From the NCBI GenBank assembly GCA_003134855.1, contig PLCS01000008.1:434001-498000 (forward strand): a stretch of 64,000 nt of DNA, in the 5' to 3' direction. The notes below the pieces were generated by a model. The model was not told the origin of the DNA. It searched no databases and was given only the letters and a program-made list of their open reading frames with translations. The translations under genes were made by a program, and so were the position numbers. Source of the stretch: Acidobacteriaceae bacterium. GTDB taxonomy: Bacteria; Acidobacteriota; Terriglobia; Terriglobales; Acidobacteriaceae. Shown here piece by piece: positions 9,276-19,500 of the stretch (the first letter of the stretch is position 1; each line of letters opens with the position of its first letter).

Positions 9276-9493
9276 CAAGGGCGCGGACCCGTGTTCTGCT
9301 CGAAGCGGTCGGCCAGATCGCGCAGTTTGCCGGCCACGGTGCGCAGCGCCGAGATCGATTCCTTGCGGACCTGCGGCACCACCGCCTGGTTCACGTAAGC
9401 GATGGCGTGGCGCAGTTCCATCTCGATCAACTCGACGGCCTCTTCGATGCGGTCGCCCACACTGCCGGGAGGGGGAGGAGGATATGTGTTCAT
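9275..9493 (-). CDS. Small helical protein of unknown function, coupled to rlpA
   Basis: A 72-residue product, MNTYPPPPPGSVGDRIEEAVELIEM..., with a proline run followed by a long amphipathic helix (about residues 14-66) suitable for coiled-coil formation. The start at 9493 is taken because translation upstream looks non-coding. Its TGA overlaps the rlpA ATG by one base (TGATG), indicating translational coupling, so a role alongside RlpA in the envelope or division is a reasonable guess. No family is recognised. Confidence 0.65.
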   Translation of the reverse strand: MNTYPPPPPGSVGDRIEEAVELIEMELRHAIAYVNQAVVPQVRKESISALRTVAGKLRDLADRFEQNTGPRP

Positions 9494-9811
9494 TGTGATA
9501 CACCTCGCGCTGGAGACACGTGATAATCTCTTTCTCAGTTTGCGATGCGCAGACTGGTGCGTCAATCGCCTTGAGGCCGAAGGTGCCGCAATCGTCAATA
9601 CGGGAATCGGATTCCCGGCGGTTGAGCCGTAGGCTGTTTGCCGCCTTCGCGGATAACTTTTCACAGCAATACTGTGTCAGACTTGAGCAGACGCGTCAGG
9701 ATGACGGCTCAGCGGATGCGCGCGAGGGTCCATTTATTGCCAAGCGGTTCGAGCAAGGAGACCGGGATCCAATCCGCCGCCGGCCAAGGGTTGTTGAGCC
9801 GAGCGCGGAGG

Positions 9812-10723
9812 ATGGGTCATGCAGTTCAGGCGCTGCTTATGCAGGCATTGCTCTGTGCGGCGATTCCGGCGTGGGCCGGCACGGCGGAGGCGAGCGCCAG
9901 CCTCGAACTCCCAGACGCTCCCCAGCCACAAAGTTCCGCCGCTGCGTCGGCAACCGCGCCCTGTCCGGCGGGAAGCATCGCCCAGCCCGCGGCAGTAAAC
10001 CCTACGCCGCCTCCCGCAGCCGGGACTGCGCCGCCGGCATCCAGCGCCCAGCCTGGCGCACAATCGGCGGCGAACACGCAAACCGCCCCTTGCCTGCCCC
10101 GGCCGTCGATCAACTGGTATGAGCGCTTCGTCAATGGGCCGGATGTGAAGCCGATGACGCGCCGAGAGAAGGCCCGGCTGGCGGCGCGCAATGTGATGGA
10201 CCCCTTCAACGCGCTCACCATCCTGGGTCTCTCGGCCATTGCCGTCGGCTCCGACGCCGACTCTCCTTACGGCCCCGGCATGAAAGGCTTTGGCCGCTAC
10301 GTCGGCGTCAGCTATACGCAGGACATCACCGGTGAGTTCTTCGGCACCTATCTGATTCCCTCCATCGTTCACCAGGACCCGCACTATCACCGCATGCCCA
10401 ACGCCAGCATACCGCGCCGCATCCGTCATGCCATCGTGCAGGTGGTCTGGACGCAGGGAGACAACGGCAAGGGGATGGTGAACTACGGCGCCGTGGTGGG
10501 TTTCGCCATCGTCGACGAACTCGGCAACTTCTACGTCCCCGGCCAGCAGACCGATCTTCCCGCAAGCGGCGAGCGTTACGTCATCGGCCTGGCCAGCGCG
10601 CCCATCGAAAACTTCGTCACCGAGTTCATGCCCGACGTGTCCCGCCGCATTCACCTTCGCGTGGTTCTCTTCCAGCGGATCATCAACCAGGTGGGCAGGA
10701 CTCCCGGAACAGGGTCGCCGTAG
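9812..10723 (+). CDS. Exported protein of unknown function, member of a duplicated family
   Basis: About 303 residues from the ATG at 9812: a signal peptide (ALLMQALLCAAIPAWA), a long Ala/Pro/Gln-rich linker to about residue 95, then a conserved domain of about 200 residues with GFGRYVGVSYTQDITGEFF, SIVHQDPHYHRMP and SAPIENFVTEFMPDVSRRIHLR. The domain probably lies in the periplasm or outer membrane. Start choice is uncertain; GGAGG abuts this ATG and the frame is open to 9638. No function is recognised. Two partial copies of its last 45 codons lie downstream at 15878-16023 and 20541-20674. Convergent with the 1502-aa gene. Confidence 0.75.
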   Translation: MGHAVQALLMQALLCAAIPAWAGTAEASASLELPDAPQPQSSAAASATAPCPAGSIAQPAAVNPTPPPAAGTAPPASSAQPGAQSAANTQTAPCLPRPSINWYERFVNGPDVKPMTRREKARLAARNVMDPFNALTILGLSAIAVGSDADSPYGPGMKGFGRYVGVSYTQDITGEFFGTYLIPSIVHQDPHYHRMPNASIPRRIRHAIVQVVWTQGDNGKGMVNYGAVVGFAIVDELGNFYVPGQQTDLPASGERYVIGLASAPIENFVTEFMPDVSRRIHLRVVLFQRIINQVGRTPGTGSP

Positions 10724-10785
10724 GGCAACGATCAGAATCGTACCTGATTCAGTTGACGCGAGGGTCGGTCCATGCAGGAGCCAAG

Positions 10786-10818
10786 CATGACGCCCTGCTC
10801 TGTACGCAGGGCGTCATG
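10786..10818. terminator. Bidirectional terminator hairpin between convergent genes
   Basis: CATGACGCCCTG and CAGGGCGTCATG form a perfect 12-bp stem around a 9-base loop, in the 107-base gap between two convergent stops. No long U tract follows on either strand. A diverged copy of this hairpin sits in the duplicated block at 16045-16075. Confidence 0.7.
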
Positions 10819-10830
10819 CCGTTGGAATGA

Positions 10831-13800
10831 CTACTTCGCCGTGAAGGTGTAGTCGACCGAGCTGAGCACACCGCCGCTGCTGGTCCACAGGCGCGCATAG
10901 ATCGTTTCGCCATTGGTGGGGAGACTATTCACCGTGACGGAGGTTGCTGTCGTGGGGCGGGTTTCGTAGATGTTGTCCGTGCCCACGGTGGTTCCCAGCC
11001 ACAGGTTGTAAAGGGCCCCGGGAACGGTCGTCCAGGTGAAGGCCTGGCTGGAGCTGGTAAACGTACTGCCTTGCCCCGGAGATGTCAGTGTGGCCGGCCC
11101 CGCCGCCGTGAAGGTGTAGTCGACAAAGCTAAGCACATTGCCGCTGCTGGTCCACAGGCGCGCATAGATCGTTTCGCCATTGGCGGGGAAATTATTCACC
11201 GTGGCGGAGGTTGCCGTCGTGGGGCGGGTTTGGAAGAAGTTATCCGTGCCCACTCCGGTGGTTCCCAGCCACAGGTTGTAAATGGCCCCGGGAACGGTCG
11301 TCCAGGTGAAGGTCTGGCTTGAGCCGCCCATGGCGCTGCCTTGCGCCGGAGATGTCAGTGTGGCCGGTCCTGCCGCCGTGAAGGTGTAGTCGACCGAGGT
11401 AAGGACGCCGCCGAAGATGGTCCACAGGCGTGCATAGATCGTTTCGCCATTGGCGGGGAAATTACTCACCGTGGCGGAGGTTGCCGTCGTGGGGCGGGTT
11501 TCGAAGAAGTTATCCGTGCCCACTCCGGTGGTTCCCAGCCACAGGTTGTAGCCTGTGGCCCCGGCAACCGGCGTCCATGTGAAGGTCTGGCTGGAGCCGC
11601 CCAGGGTTTTGCCTTGCGTCGGAGAAGTCAGTGTGGCCGGTTCCACCGCCGTGAAGGTGTAGTCGACGTGCACCCAGACTCCGTAAAAATTGGTCCAGAG
11701 CCGCGCATAGACTTTCTCGCCGTTGACCGGCAGGCTAAGGGGTGTGGCGGAAGTGGCCGTTGTTTGGCCCGCCCAATAAATGTTGTTCGAGCCGACGCCC
11801 GTACTTCCCAGGATAAATTCATAGCTGGTGGCCCCGGTAACGGGCGACCAGGTGAAGGTCAGGCTGGAACCGGCAAACGTCGTGCCCTGCGTGGGGCTGA
11901 TGAGCGTGGCGGGAGCGGGTGTTCCCGCATTGCTGACGGATAGCATAAAGCTCTGCGTGGCGGAGGGACTTATGCCGTTGCTCGCCGTGATGGTGATGGG
12001 GTAACTTCCGCCTGTGCCGTTGGCCGGCATGCCGCTGAGAATTCCCGTAGTGCTGAAGGTGACGCCGCTGGGCAGAGCGCCGGTCTCGCCGAAGGTCATT
12101 GAGGCGGGATAACCTGATGCGGTTACGGTGAAGGAGTTAGGCGTAACACCGCTAAAGGTGGTGCTGCCGGCGCTGGTGATGGCCGGCGCCTGGTCCACGG
12201 TCAACGTGAAGTTCTGCGTGGCGTCGGTGGTGCCGTTCGCCGCTTTGATGGTGATCGGATAACTCCCTCCCGTTCCGGCAGCCGGTGTGCCGGAGAGCAG
12301 GCCGGCAGTGCTGAGCGTTACGCCGCTGGGCAGAGCGCCGGTCTCGGTAAATGTTGGGGCGGGATTGCCGGAGGCGATCACGGTGAAGGAGCCTGCCGTG
12401 CCCACCGTGAAGGTGGTGTTGTTGCTACTGGTGAAGGCCGGCGCCATGTCGATGGTTACCGAGGTGCTTGCCGTGGCCGTGTTCGACGCACCGGCGCCGC
12501 TCGCAGAGACGGAGTTGCCGTTGCCGGAAGTCCCGGGAACGTTGACGTTGATTGTCAGTTCCGGGTAGCCGCCTTCAGCAATCGCTGCGTCGTTCATGCA
12601 TGTCACCGTCTGGCCGGAGGCTGTGCAGCTCCAGTTCGTGCCCGAGTAACTCGAGTACGTGAAGGCCGCGCCAAGCGTATCGGTGACGGTCAACGGATGT
12701 GTGCCGGTCGGGTCACCGGTGTCGCCGGGCCCGTTGTTGGTAACGCTCACCGTGAATGCGCCCGTTTGGCCCTGCGTGAACGTGCTGCCGGAAGGCGACG
12801 TCGACACTGAAATGGTCGGCAGATTCTCGGTGAGGTTCACGCACCAGCCGTTGGCCGCGCCGAAGGTGGCGTTGGCGTTGCCCGAGCTGAAGAAGAGGCT
12901 CCAGTTTCCGTTGGCGTTGGAGCCATCGGTGAAGATGTTCGCGAATGTGGAGGAGCCGTGGGAGGGGGCATAGCTGAACGAGGGCACATTATAGAAACCG
13001 CTCAGACTGGAGGTGAAGACATCCGGGTGGCCGAGATAGTCAAGATATGCGGTCGGCTTGTAGCTGCCGGGAGAGATGCTGGTATTCCCTGCCGACACCA
13101 GGCCGCTGGCGCTATCGGCGAAGGTATAGGCGCCGAGCGAGGCCTGGCCGTTGCCGTTGGCGCCCTGGGTGGTGTTGGAGAAGAAGTCCAGCGCGGCTCC
13201 GGTCGGACCCTCGACCAGCGAGGCCAGCTCTTCCAGGCCATAGGTGGTGAGAACCGAGAAGCCATTGAGCGTGAGGGAGACGGTGTTGAGCGTGCCGGGA
13301 AGATTGGCCACCGAGATCACCGAGGGATTGGGGGTGAGGGGACCGGCGAGGGTTCCGCCCTGAATCTGGACTGCCCCCGGATTGCAGTACTTCCACGTGT
13401 TGCTGTTCAGGTTCGTCGCCGTGGTCGCGGTGTTGATACGCTGATGCAGCACTGCGGAGAAGCTTTCATTGTCCTCGTTCGCCACGCCGCTGTAGTTGGC
13501 CGTGATCGCGTGGTCGCCTTCGGTCAGCGAACTGGTGGTAAACGTCGCCAGTCCGCTACCGTTCAGCGCCACCACGTTGTTGCCGCTCACGCTGCCGGCC
13601 GGAGCCACGCCGTTGTCCAGGAACGTCACCGTGCCGCCCGCGGTCACCGGATCGCCGCCGCTCGTTACCGAGGCGGTGAACTTGAGGGGCTGCCCGGTCG
13701 TCGCGGGATTGCTGCCGGGAGTCAGGGTGGTGGTGGTCGCCGTACCGGTGTTGAGCGCCAACGTGATGCACCAGCCGGAGTTCAGGTTCACGGCAGAGGG

Positions 13801-15339
13801 ACCAACAGTGTACAGCGCCCATTTGCCATTTGCCGAGGCGCCATCAAAGGCCTCGCCGAAGGTCAATACGTTCGTATGAGTGTAAGTGGTGGTACCCGAG
13901 CCGAAGGGCGGCGCAAAATTGAGGGTGCCTGGAACCTGGGGAACGCTTGAATCGACCGACGGCGAGGTAGATGTCTGGAAGGTGTCCAGGTTTCCGTCCT
14001 CATTGTTGTCGGTTGGCAGGTAATTGCCGGTGGTGGGCGTTCCGCTGTTGTAGGGCACAGTCTCGCTGGCGGTGTCATCAAAGGTCAGGTTCACCGCGCT
14101 GGTTGCCCCTGAGGGGTTGAACCCATCCTCCAGAAAAACCAGGTTGTAAGCCCCTCCGCCGGGGGCAACCAACAGGAACTGACCGTTGATTCCGTTGGAC
14201 AGCCCCTGGATTCCCTCCAGTTCCACCGTCACATTGCCCACCGTCTTGCCGTTATACGAGGAGTCGGAGATACCGATGATGGAGGGATAGGCCAGCCCGG
14301 GGTTATCGTTGGCTGGAATGGAGAGCAAGTTATTGTTGCACCATTGATCGCCGCTGGGATTGGCCGGAGTGACTTCCACCAGTTGAGCTATGGAGCTGCT
14401 GCTCTGCCCGAAGGCTCCGCTCGGCGTGTATTGGGCGGTGATGGAGTTATTGCCCTGAGCCAGCGCAATCGTGCAATGCGCGACGCCGCCGCTCAATGCG
14501 ACGCCGCCGCAGCCGGAGATCGTAGAGCCATTAGCCTGGAAGGTGACCGTGCCGGTCGGCGTTCCGGAGCCCGATGAGACGGTTGCCGTATAGGTGATCG
14601 AAATGCTGGAGGCGGAGTTTGCGTAGAAGGCCGGGTTGGATGCATTGCTGCTCAGCGTGGCCGTGGTGGGAGTCGCCGCGGAATAGGTCAGCGCGAGCGT
14701 CCAGCCAGTAATCGCGACCGGGTCGCTGGGCGTATCGTTGTCGATCAGATAGAGCTTCCACGTGCCGTTCGCCGTCTCCCCGTTGAATCTGCCGTTCAGC
14801 GTGCCGCTGCCGTCGGATTGCGGGTAGTCCGGCGTGTTTTGCACCGTTGGGAGCGGAGGGGGGGTGCCAAAGTTGCCCTCGAAATAGGAACTCGGCTTCA
14901 CCGTTTGCGGCGAGGCGGTAGACCAGGGATTGCCATAGGGCGCCGCGGCGCCGCTGTCTTGAATAACAATGTTCACCCCGCTCAAGCCGCCACCGTCGAC
15001 GCCATCGCCGGTCGAGCCCAGCAAGACGAATTGCGCGCCGCTGGGCGACTGCAACAGGAACTCCGCATACCCCATGCTTTGATCGTTGCCCTGGGCATCC
15101 GACGTCACGCCCTGAAGCGTCACCTTGACCGTTGCCACCGGGCCGGGAGCGCCGCTCACCGTCACCGTGGAACTGCCGGCGGCAGTCTGGCCTGCTGGGA
15201 TGTTGATGGCTCCGCCAGCGGTGATCGTCTGCGCCGGCGCCGTTGCAGGCGGAAGCAGAACGGCCAGGGCAAGAACGAACAGGCTGAACGTCACGCGGGT
15301 TAACCGCAAGGGCAACACAGAAAGGGCAGCTAATGACAT
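10831..15339 (-). CDS. Giant secreted multi-domain protein: three P-like domains, Ig-like domains, four C-terminal repeats
   Basis: A 1502-residue protein with signal peptide (to about residue 37, ...TAPAQ). Three proprotein-convertase P-domain-like units occur at about residues 38-218, 331-531 and 646-838; each ends with the pattern NG-x-W-x-L, seen as NGTWKLYL, NGKWALYT and NGNWSLFF. They are separated by Big_3-type Ig domains. A DUF11-like domain (about 840-950), two putative Ig (He_PIG-like) domains (about 950-1135) and four near-identical repeats of about 90 residues (about 1140-1502) follow. Each repeat runs ATLTSPxQG ... FTWTxVxGA ... GETIYARLW ... VDYTFTA. There is no obvious enzyme domain, so it is probably a cell-surface or matrix protein. 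GAGG lies 8 bases before the ATG. Confidence 0.82.
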   Translation of the reverse strand: MSLAALSVLPLRLTRVTFSLFVLALAVLLPPATAPAQTITAGGAINIPAGQTAAGSSTVTVSGAPGPVATVKVTLQGVTSDAQGNDQSMGYAEFLLQSPSGAQFVLLGSTGDGVDGGGLSGVNIVIQDSGAAAPYGNPWSTASPQTVKPSSYFEGNFGTPPPLPTVQNTPDYPQSDGSGTLNGRFNGETANGTWKLYLIDNDTPSDPVAITGWTLALTYSAATPTTATLSSNASNPAFYANSASSISITYTATVSSGSGTPTGTVTFQANGSTISGCGGVALSGGVAHCTIALAQGNNSITAQYTPSGAFGQSSSSIAQLVEVTPANPSGDQWCNNNLLSIPANDNPGLAYPSIIGISDSSYNGKTVGNVTVELEGIQGLSNGINGQFLLVAPGGGAYNLVFLEDGFNPSGATSAVNLTFDDTASETVPYNSGTPTTGNYLPTDNNEDGNLDTFQTSTSPSVDSSVPQVPGTLNFAPPFGSGTTTYTHTNVLTFGEAFDGASANGKWALYTVGPSAVNLNSGWCITLALNTGTATTTTLTPGSNPATTGQPLKFTASVTSGGDPVTAGGTVTFLDNGVAPAGSVSGNNVVALNGSGLATFTTSSLTEGDHAITANYSGVANEDNESFSAVLHQRINTATTATNLNSNTWKYCNPGAVQIQGGTLAGPLTPNPSVISVANLPGTLNTVSLTLNGFSVLTTYGLEELASLVEGPTGAALDFFSNTTQGANGNGQASLGAYTFADSASGLVSAGNTSISPGSYKPTAYLDYLGHPDVFTSSLSGFYNVPSFSYAPSHGSSTFANIFTDGSNANGNWSLFFSSGNANATFGAANGWCVNLTENLPTISVSTSPSGSTFTQGQTGAFTVSVTNNGPGDTGDPTGTHPLTVTDTLGAAFTYSSYSGTNWSCTASGQTVTCMNDAAIAEGGYPELTINVNVPGTSGNGNSVSASGAGASNTATASTSVTIDMAPAFTSSNNTTFTVGTAGSFTVIASGNPAPTFTETGALPSGVTLSTAGLLSGTPAAGTGGSYPITIKAANGTTDATQNFTLTVDQAPAITSAGSTTFSGVTPNSFTVTASGYPASMTFGETGALPSGVTFSTTGILSGMPANGTGGSYPITITASNGISPSATQSFMLSVSNAGTPAPATLISPTQGTTFAGSSLTFTWSPVTGATSYEFILGSTGVGSNNIYWAGQTTATSATPLSLPVNGEKVYARLWTNFYGVWVHVDYTFTAVEPATLTSPTQGKTLGGSSQTFTWTPVAGATGYNLWLGTTGVGTDNFFETRPTTATSATVSNFPANGETIYARLWTIFGGVLTSVDYTFTAAGPATLTSPAQGSAMGGSSQTFTWTTVPGAIYNLWLGTTGVGTDNFFQTRPTTATSATVNNFPANGETIYARLWTSSGNVLSFVDYTFTAAGPATLTSPGQGSTFTSSSQAFTWTTVPGALYNLWLGTTVGTDNIYETRPTTATSVTVNSLPTNGETIYARLWTSSGGVLSSVDYTFTAK

Positions 15340-15540
15340 GATCGAGACCTCGCATCCCTTGGTGGGGAGTTGTGGAGAACCCTTGGGTAAGGGTTAAATC
15401 GACTGATGGCAGGGAGGCTCATGCCTCCTCACAGAAAGGGCCGCTGACAACATGATGAAGACCTCGCATCCCTGGACGGGAACTGCGGGGAACCCTTGTG
15501 GGTAAGAAATCATCTGTAAACAAGGAGACTCATGCCTCCT
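15316..15540 (-). promoter_or_regulatory. Tandemly duplicated leader including the start codon of the 1502-aa gene
   Basis: Two copies of about 112 bases, 15316-15429 (proximal) and 15430-15540 (distal). Each contains, in gene direction, a GGAGGCATGAG(C/T)CTCC hairpin, an AACCCTT/AAGGGTT-type hairpin (perfect in the proximal copy), GGGATGCGAGGTCT, and an ATG followed by codons for (M)xxAALSV. In the distal copy the ATG at 15453 opens a 19-codon frame that stops at 15394. The proximal ATG is the real gene start. The structured repeats could act as a cis-regulatory leader or simply be a tandem duplication; no known riboswitch consensus was recognised. Confidence 0.6.
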
Positions 15541-15877
15541 CATCCGCGCTGAATAAAAGATCTGACCTGGAATTCGCGAGCCTTGTTTGGCAGGGGGAAG
15601 TCAACGCATAGGGAAGTCAAGGTTGACTGCATGCCGCGACACGTCGCCTGCTTCCATCTTTACCCCGCCGCCGGTGCGGTTGTCAACATCTATTTCTCTT
15701 CCCCAATCCGGCATCATCTTCAGTGCGGGGACTGCACGGATTGTTAGGTAGGCTCTTATCTGCCCGATTTTCACTCAGATTATCTGAGGATTAAAATATA
15801 GCGCAATAAAATCCGGTGAATTGCGAAAGTTATCGAGACTCCGCCGCAGCACCATCGATACTTAGCAGGCGCAGGGC
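15541..15877. other. Non-coding interval, nothing recognised
   Basis: About 340 bases upstream of the duplicated leader and before the first gene-tail fragment. It has a short direct repeat of GGGAAGTCAA around 15595-15622 and an AT-rich stretch near 15790-15830 that could hold the promoter for the 1502-aa gene. No convincing ORF or RNA was seen. Confidence 0.4.
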
Positions 15878-16023
15878 GCTACGTTACCGGCTTGGCCAGC
15901 GCGCCCATCGAAAACTTCGTCACCGAGTTCATGCCCGACGTAGCCCGCCGCATTCACCTCCGCGTGGTCCTCTTCCAGCGGATCATCAACCAGGTCGCCA
16001 AAACGGGGCCGGGGCAGCCGTAA
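15878..16023 (+). pseudogene. 3'-end fragment related to the exported protein at 9812-10723
   Basis: Without any start or N-terminal part, this stretch encodes a frame matching the last 45 or so residues of the 9812-10723 gene (SAPIENFVTEFMPDVARRIHLR and onward), ending in TAA at 16021-16023. The last residues differ (VAKTGPGQP rather than VGRTPGTGSP), so it may derive from a paralogue rather than a direct copy. It lies head-on to a fragment of the 1502-aa gene, repeating the arrangement at 10.6-11.0 kb. Confidence 0.8.
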
Positions 16024-16036
16024 ACGGCTGCCCCGG
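16009..16036. terminator. Perfect 12-bp hairpin spanning the fragment's stop codon
   Basis: CCGGGGCAGCCG (16009-16020) pairs perfectly with CGGCTGCCCCGG (16025-16036) around a TAAA loop that contains the stop codon. A second hairpin at 16045-16075 (GCATCA...TGATGC) corresponds to the terminator at 10786-10818. Both probably belonged to a lost intact gene. Confidence 0.55.
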
Positions 16037-16085
16037 CTGAGTATGCATCACGGCCTGCGTACAGGGCCTGATGCCGTTGGAATGG

Positions 16086-16296
16086 CTACTTCGCCGTGAA
16101 GGTGTAGTCGACCGAACTGAGCACATTGCCGCTGCTGGTTCACAGGCGCGCATAGATCGTTTCGCCATTGGCGGGGAAATTATTCACCGTGACGAAGGTT
16201 GCCTTCGTGGGGCGGGTTTCGAAGAGATTATCCGATCCCACTCCGGTGGCTCCCAACCATAGGTTGGAATAGGTGGCCCCGGCAACCGGCGCCCCG
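16086..16296 (-). pseudogene. 3'-end fragment of the 1502-aa protein's C-terminal repeat
   Basis: The minus strand encodes a copy of the last ~70-residue repeat (NLWLGATGVGSDNLFETRPT ... GETIYARL ... VDYTFTAK) ending in TAG at 16086-16088. An in-frame TGA at 16140-16142 replaces the conserved tryptophan codon of YARLW, and the upstream part of the gene is absent. It is therefore dead sequence, recently enough copied that the frame is still clear. Confidence 0.85.
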
Positions 16297-16543
16297 GCTC
16301 ACGTCAACTGTTAACCAGAAAGTAATTTCCGATTAGACGACGATCCTCTCGGAACTCCCAATTCTGATCCTCATCGGGTTAAATGAGTGACTTGAGCTGT
16401 TCTCGTCAACTGAAAGATGATTCCAGAAGCCGGATTCTCTGGCTATATTGGGCGCTCTACGTTGATCCCATCGGTCATTCATTCACCAGATGAGCAAAGT
16501 ATGCGTCAAGCTTCAAGAGCGCAGTTATCCGGTAAAATGCCAA

Positions 16544-16572
16544 GGGCGCAATGGAAGTGATCCATTGCGCCC
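16544..16572 (-). terminator. Terminator hairpin of the GH10 gene
   Basis: GGGCGCAATGGA and TCCATTGCGCCC form a perfect 12-bp stem with a 5-base loop, 24 bases past the stop of the leftward xylanase gene. The downstream minus-strand sequence TTGGCATTTTACC is moderately U-rich. Confidence 0.8.
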
Positions 16573-16595
16573 TGACATTCTACAGTTCTTCTTCC

Positions 16596-19500
16596 TTACT
16601 TGACAGTTAGGCTAACTACGATCGAACTGGTTACCACTTGGGTCTGGGTCTGAGTTGTTGTAGTTGTCGAGCTAGAGCCCAATTTGCCGCCGCAACCGGT
16701 GCAGACAGCAGCCGTCGCGGCCATCAGGACCAGCCCCACGCATGCAGTAACCCAGGTGCCCCTCGCCGCAAGCCGTCTCCTGAAAAATACCAGTGGAAGC
16801 AGAAGAATCGGCAGCAGAATGCCTGCCACGGCAATACCGGTCACAGTTTCGACGAAGACCACTGTGATTTGATAAGTCCCGGCCGGCGTTGTCGCGGAAG
16901 TTGCGATTGTCAGCAATCCGTCGGAGTAAGTGCAGGTAGCTCCGGCAGGAAGATTCAGACACGCCACCGTGGCGCTGGTAACGTTGGAGGGAAAAGTTAC
17001 CGTATAACTTGCCGTGGAGCCGGCAGTTACTGTTGCCGTCATTGTTGTAATCGTTGGCGCTGTCGATGCACCACCGGCCATATCGACTTCGAACTGCAAC
17101 GCGGATGAGACGCCGCCTCCCGGCGCAGGAGTTTGCACCGTAATTGCGTAAATTCCTGCCGTTGCAAGCTGACTAGCAGTTACCTTCGCAGTAAGTTGGG
17201 ATGAGCTGACATAGGTTGTGGCGAGTGCGGTAGAACCCCAGTAGACAGTGGAGTTTGTCAGGAAGGCCGAACCGTTGACTGTCAGTGTGAAGGCCGGCCA
17301 CCCCGCGCTGGTATAGGCTGGCAAAAAGCTGCTGATTACCGGAGCAGGATTTGGCGCAGGATTGCCCACAGCCTGCGCTGTAGAGGTAAAAGTTCCGGTA
17401 TCGTAGGTTGCTGAACTCCACGGCGCGCTCACTGTGAACGTTGACTGATCGGCGCAGCCTGCAAAGTCAATGCTAAAGGATGCGCTAGCGCTTCCGTTAG
17501 CCGGAATATCGCCGAGAGCAACCGGGTACGCGCTCGGCGGCGTGATGACCGGAGTGCAGGCCGCTCCCGAGGTCTGCGTCAATTTCAGGCCGTTGATCTG
17601 CGTCGCATAGGCTGCGCCCACGCTGCCGTTGGTTGCGATCAAGGTCCACACGCGCGTGTTCCCTATTTCGGACTGGTTGCTGACCGCGAAGGTCAATCCG
17701 TAACCCGGCAGTTGGGTTGGATCGACAATGCCCCAGTACGCGGGCTTGGCTTGCAGGTTCATGTCAAAGGGCAGCGGATAATCGGTGCGAGTGACCGGGA
17801 AGCTATCCAGCCATGTGTCGTCGTCCGCCATGCCCCAGATGGTTACGCCGCTGATCTTGCCGCTCAACTGGCGGAAGGCGTCAAAGAACTGCGCGTAAAG
17901 CCATCCCTCCTCGGCCAGAACCGAGGGCGGAATGCTGATTCCGTAGTTCGCTGCGTTGTCGCCGGCTTTGTAGACGCTGATGTCCATTTCGGTGATCTGC
18001 TGGTTAATGCCGGGGAAGTTTGTAGCCATGGTGTCGATTGCATTGACCACCGCGGCGACCGACGGATAGTTGATGGCGTTGTGCATCTCGTGGCCGATGC
18101 CATCGATGGGAATGCCCCGGTTCTTCAGATCCTGGAAGACACTCACCAGGCAGGCCAGGCGGTTGGGGTCCGCGGTGCTGTAATCGTTGATGAACAGCAG
18201 CGTGCCGGTTGGCGCATACTGCCGCGCCGCCTGCAGGGCAACGTCGATATAGCTCTTGCCCAGCACCTTGTAGAACGGCCCATGCACCAGGCAATCCGGC
18301 TGGTTGGGATCGATCGGTTCATTGATCACATCCCAGGCATACACCTTGCTGCCGAAGTGTTGCACTTCGTTCTGAATGTGCTCCTGGATATTTGAAGTCA
18401 CCGTCGCCTGATTGGCCGCCGAGTTCGTTCCGTCCCCGGTTGCATAAGCCGGCGTCTGCGCTCCCGTTGCCCAAACCAGGTTATGGCCGCGCACCTTCGA
18501 ATTGTTGCAGACTGCCTCAGCCACAAGGTTGTCGGCATTCCCGAAGGTGTATGTGCCAAGCGAGGCTTCCACCGAACTCCACTTCATGTCGTTGCCAGGC
18601 GTAATGCTATCGAAGTGCTTTGCCAGCAGTTGGGCATGCGCGCCAGAGAGATCGGTTTGATCCACCGCGGCGCCGATCGGGAAGAACGACGAGAGCGTCT
18701 GGAAGATCGACGGAATGCCGGTCTGGATGCTCGCTGGCGGCACATAGCTCAACTGGAAGTCGTCGGTATAGAACGAGACCAGGTCGTTGCCAGATGCGGG
18801 CATCGTCTGCAAATAGAGTGAGGCTTGGCCGGTGTCATACGGGCTGGACATGTTGTAGCCCATCACGCTGATCTGGTGCCAGGCGCCGTCGGCCACCACT
18901 GTAACTCCGGGATAGCCGCTGACGCCGGGATAGCCGGTGGTGCCGCTCAAAGTCGTCTGCAGGCTCATGTTGATCACGTGCGACGAACCATCGGCCGGCG
19001 TGAGCATCACCCATACGCTCACATTATAGGTAGAGCCGACGTACATCTTGTCGCTGACGCTGATCGAGGCACCATTCCAGTTGGCGGTGCGGCCGGTGGT
19101 CAGCAGGCTGTGGGTTCCCGAGTGTGCGGCTGTGCTGCTTGCCGCCACCGTCGCGGCGCCGCGCCCGCTCCAGCCATCCACCGATCCGTCTTCAAAAGTG
19201 CTGGAGATGCCGGTGTTGTCCTGCTGGCTCGGGCTCAGCGGCGCGGGCGATAGCAAGCCGATCGTCACATCGCTCACATAGAAGGAATCCGTCGCGCTGC
19301 TCGATTGCAGATAGAGGTCCAGTGTCGTGGGCGGTCCCGGAAGATCGCTGTAGGTGAAGGTGCCCTGCACCTTGGTCCATGCCGTGCTCGACAAGGCCGC
19401 TGAGGTGGCAATCGTTCCATACGATCCACTGGTCGCGCAGTCGGCCGTCTTGCTCGAGAGCGAGACCGTCGGGCCACTCGCATCCGCTGATTGCAGCATC

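Noticed and set aside
12958..13950. 330-codon frame opposite the 1502-aa gene
   Set aside because: Antisense of a repetitive secreted protein; no start signal or family match.
15316..15540. Cyclic-di-GMP, cobalamin or glycine riboswitch as the explanation of the duplicated leader
   Set aside because: None of the core motifs of those riboswitches (for example GCAAAGC of GEMM-I) were seen; the copies include coding sequence, so tandem duplication is simpler.
15816..16040. 74-codon frame over the first gene-tail fragment
   Set aside because: Its reading frame is not that of the parent gene; the parent frame is preserved in another phase and explains the sequence.
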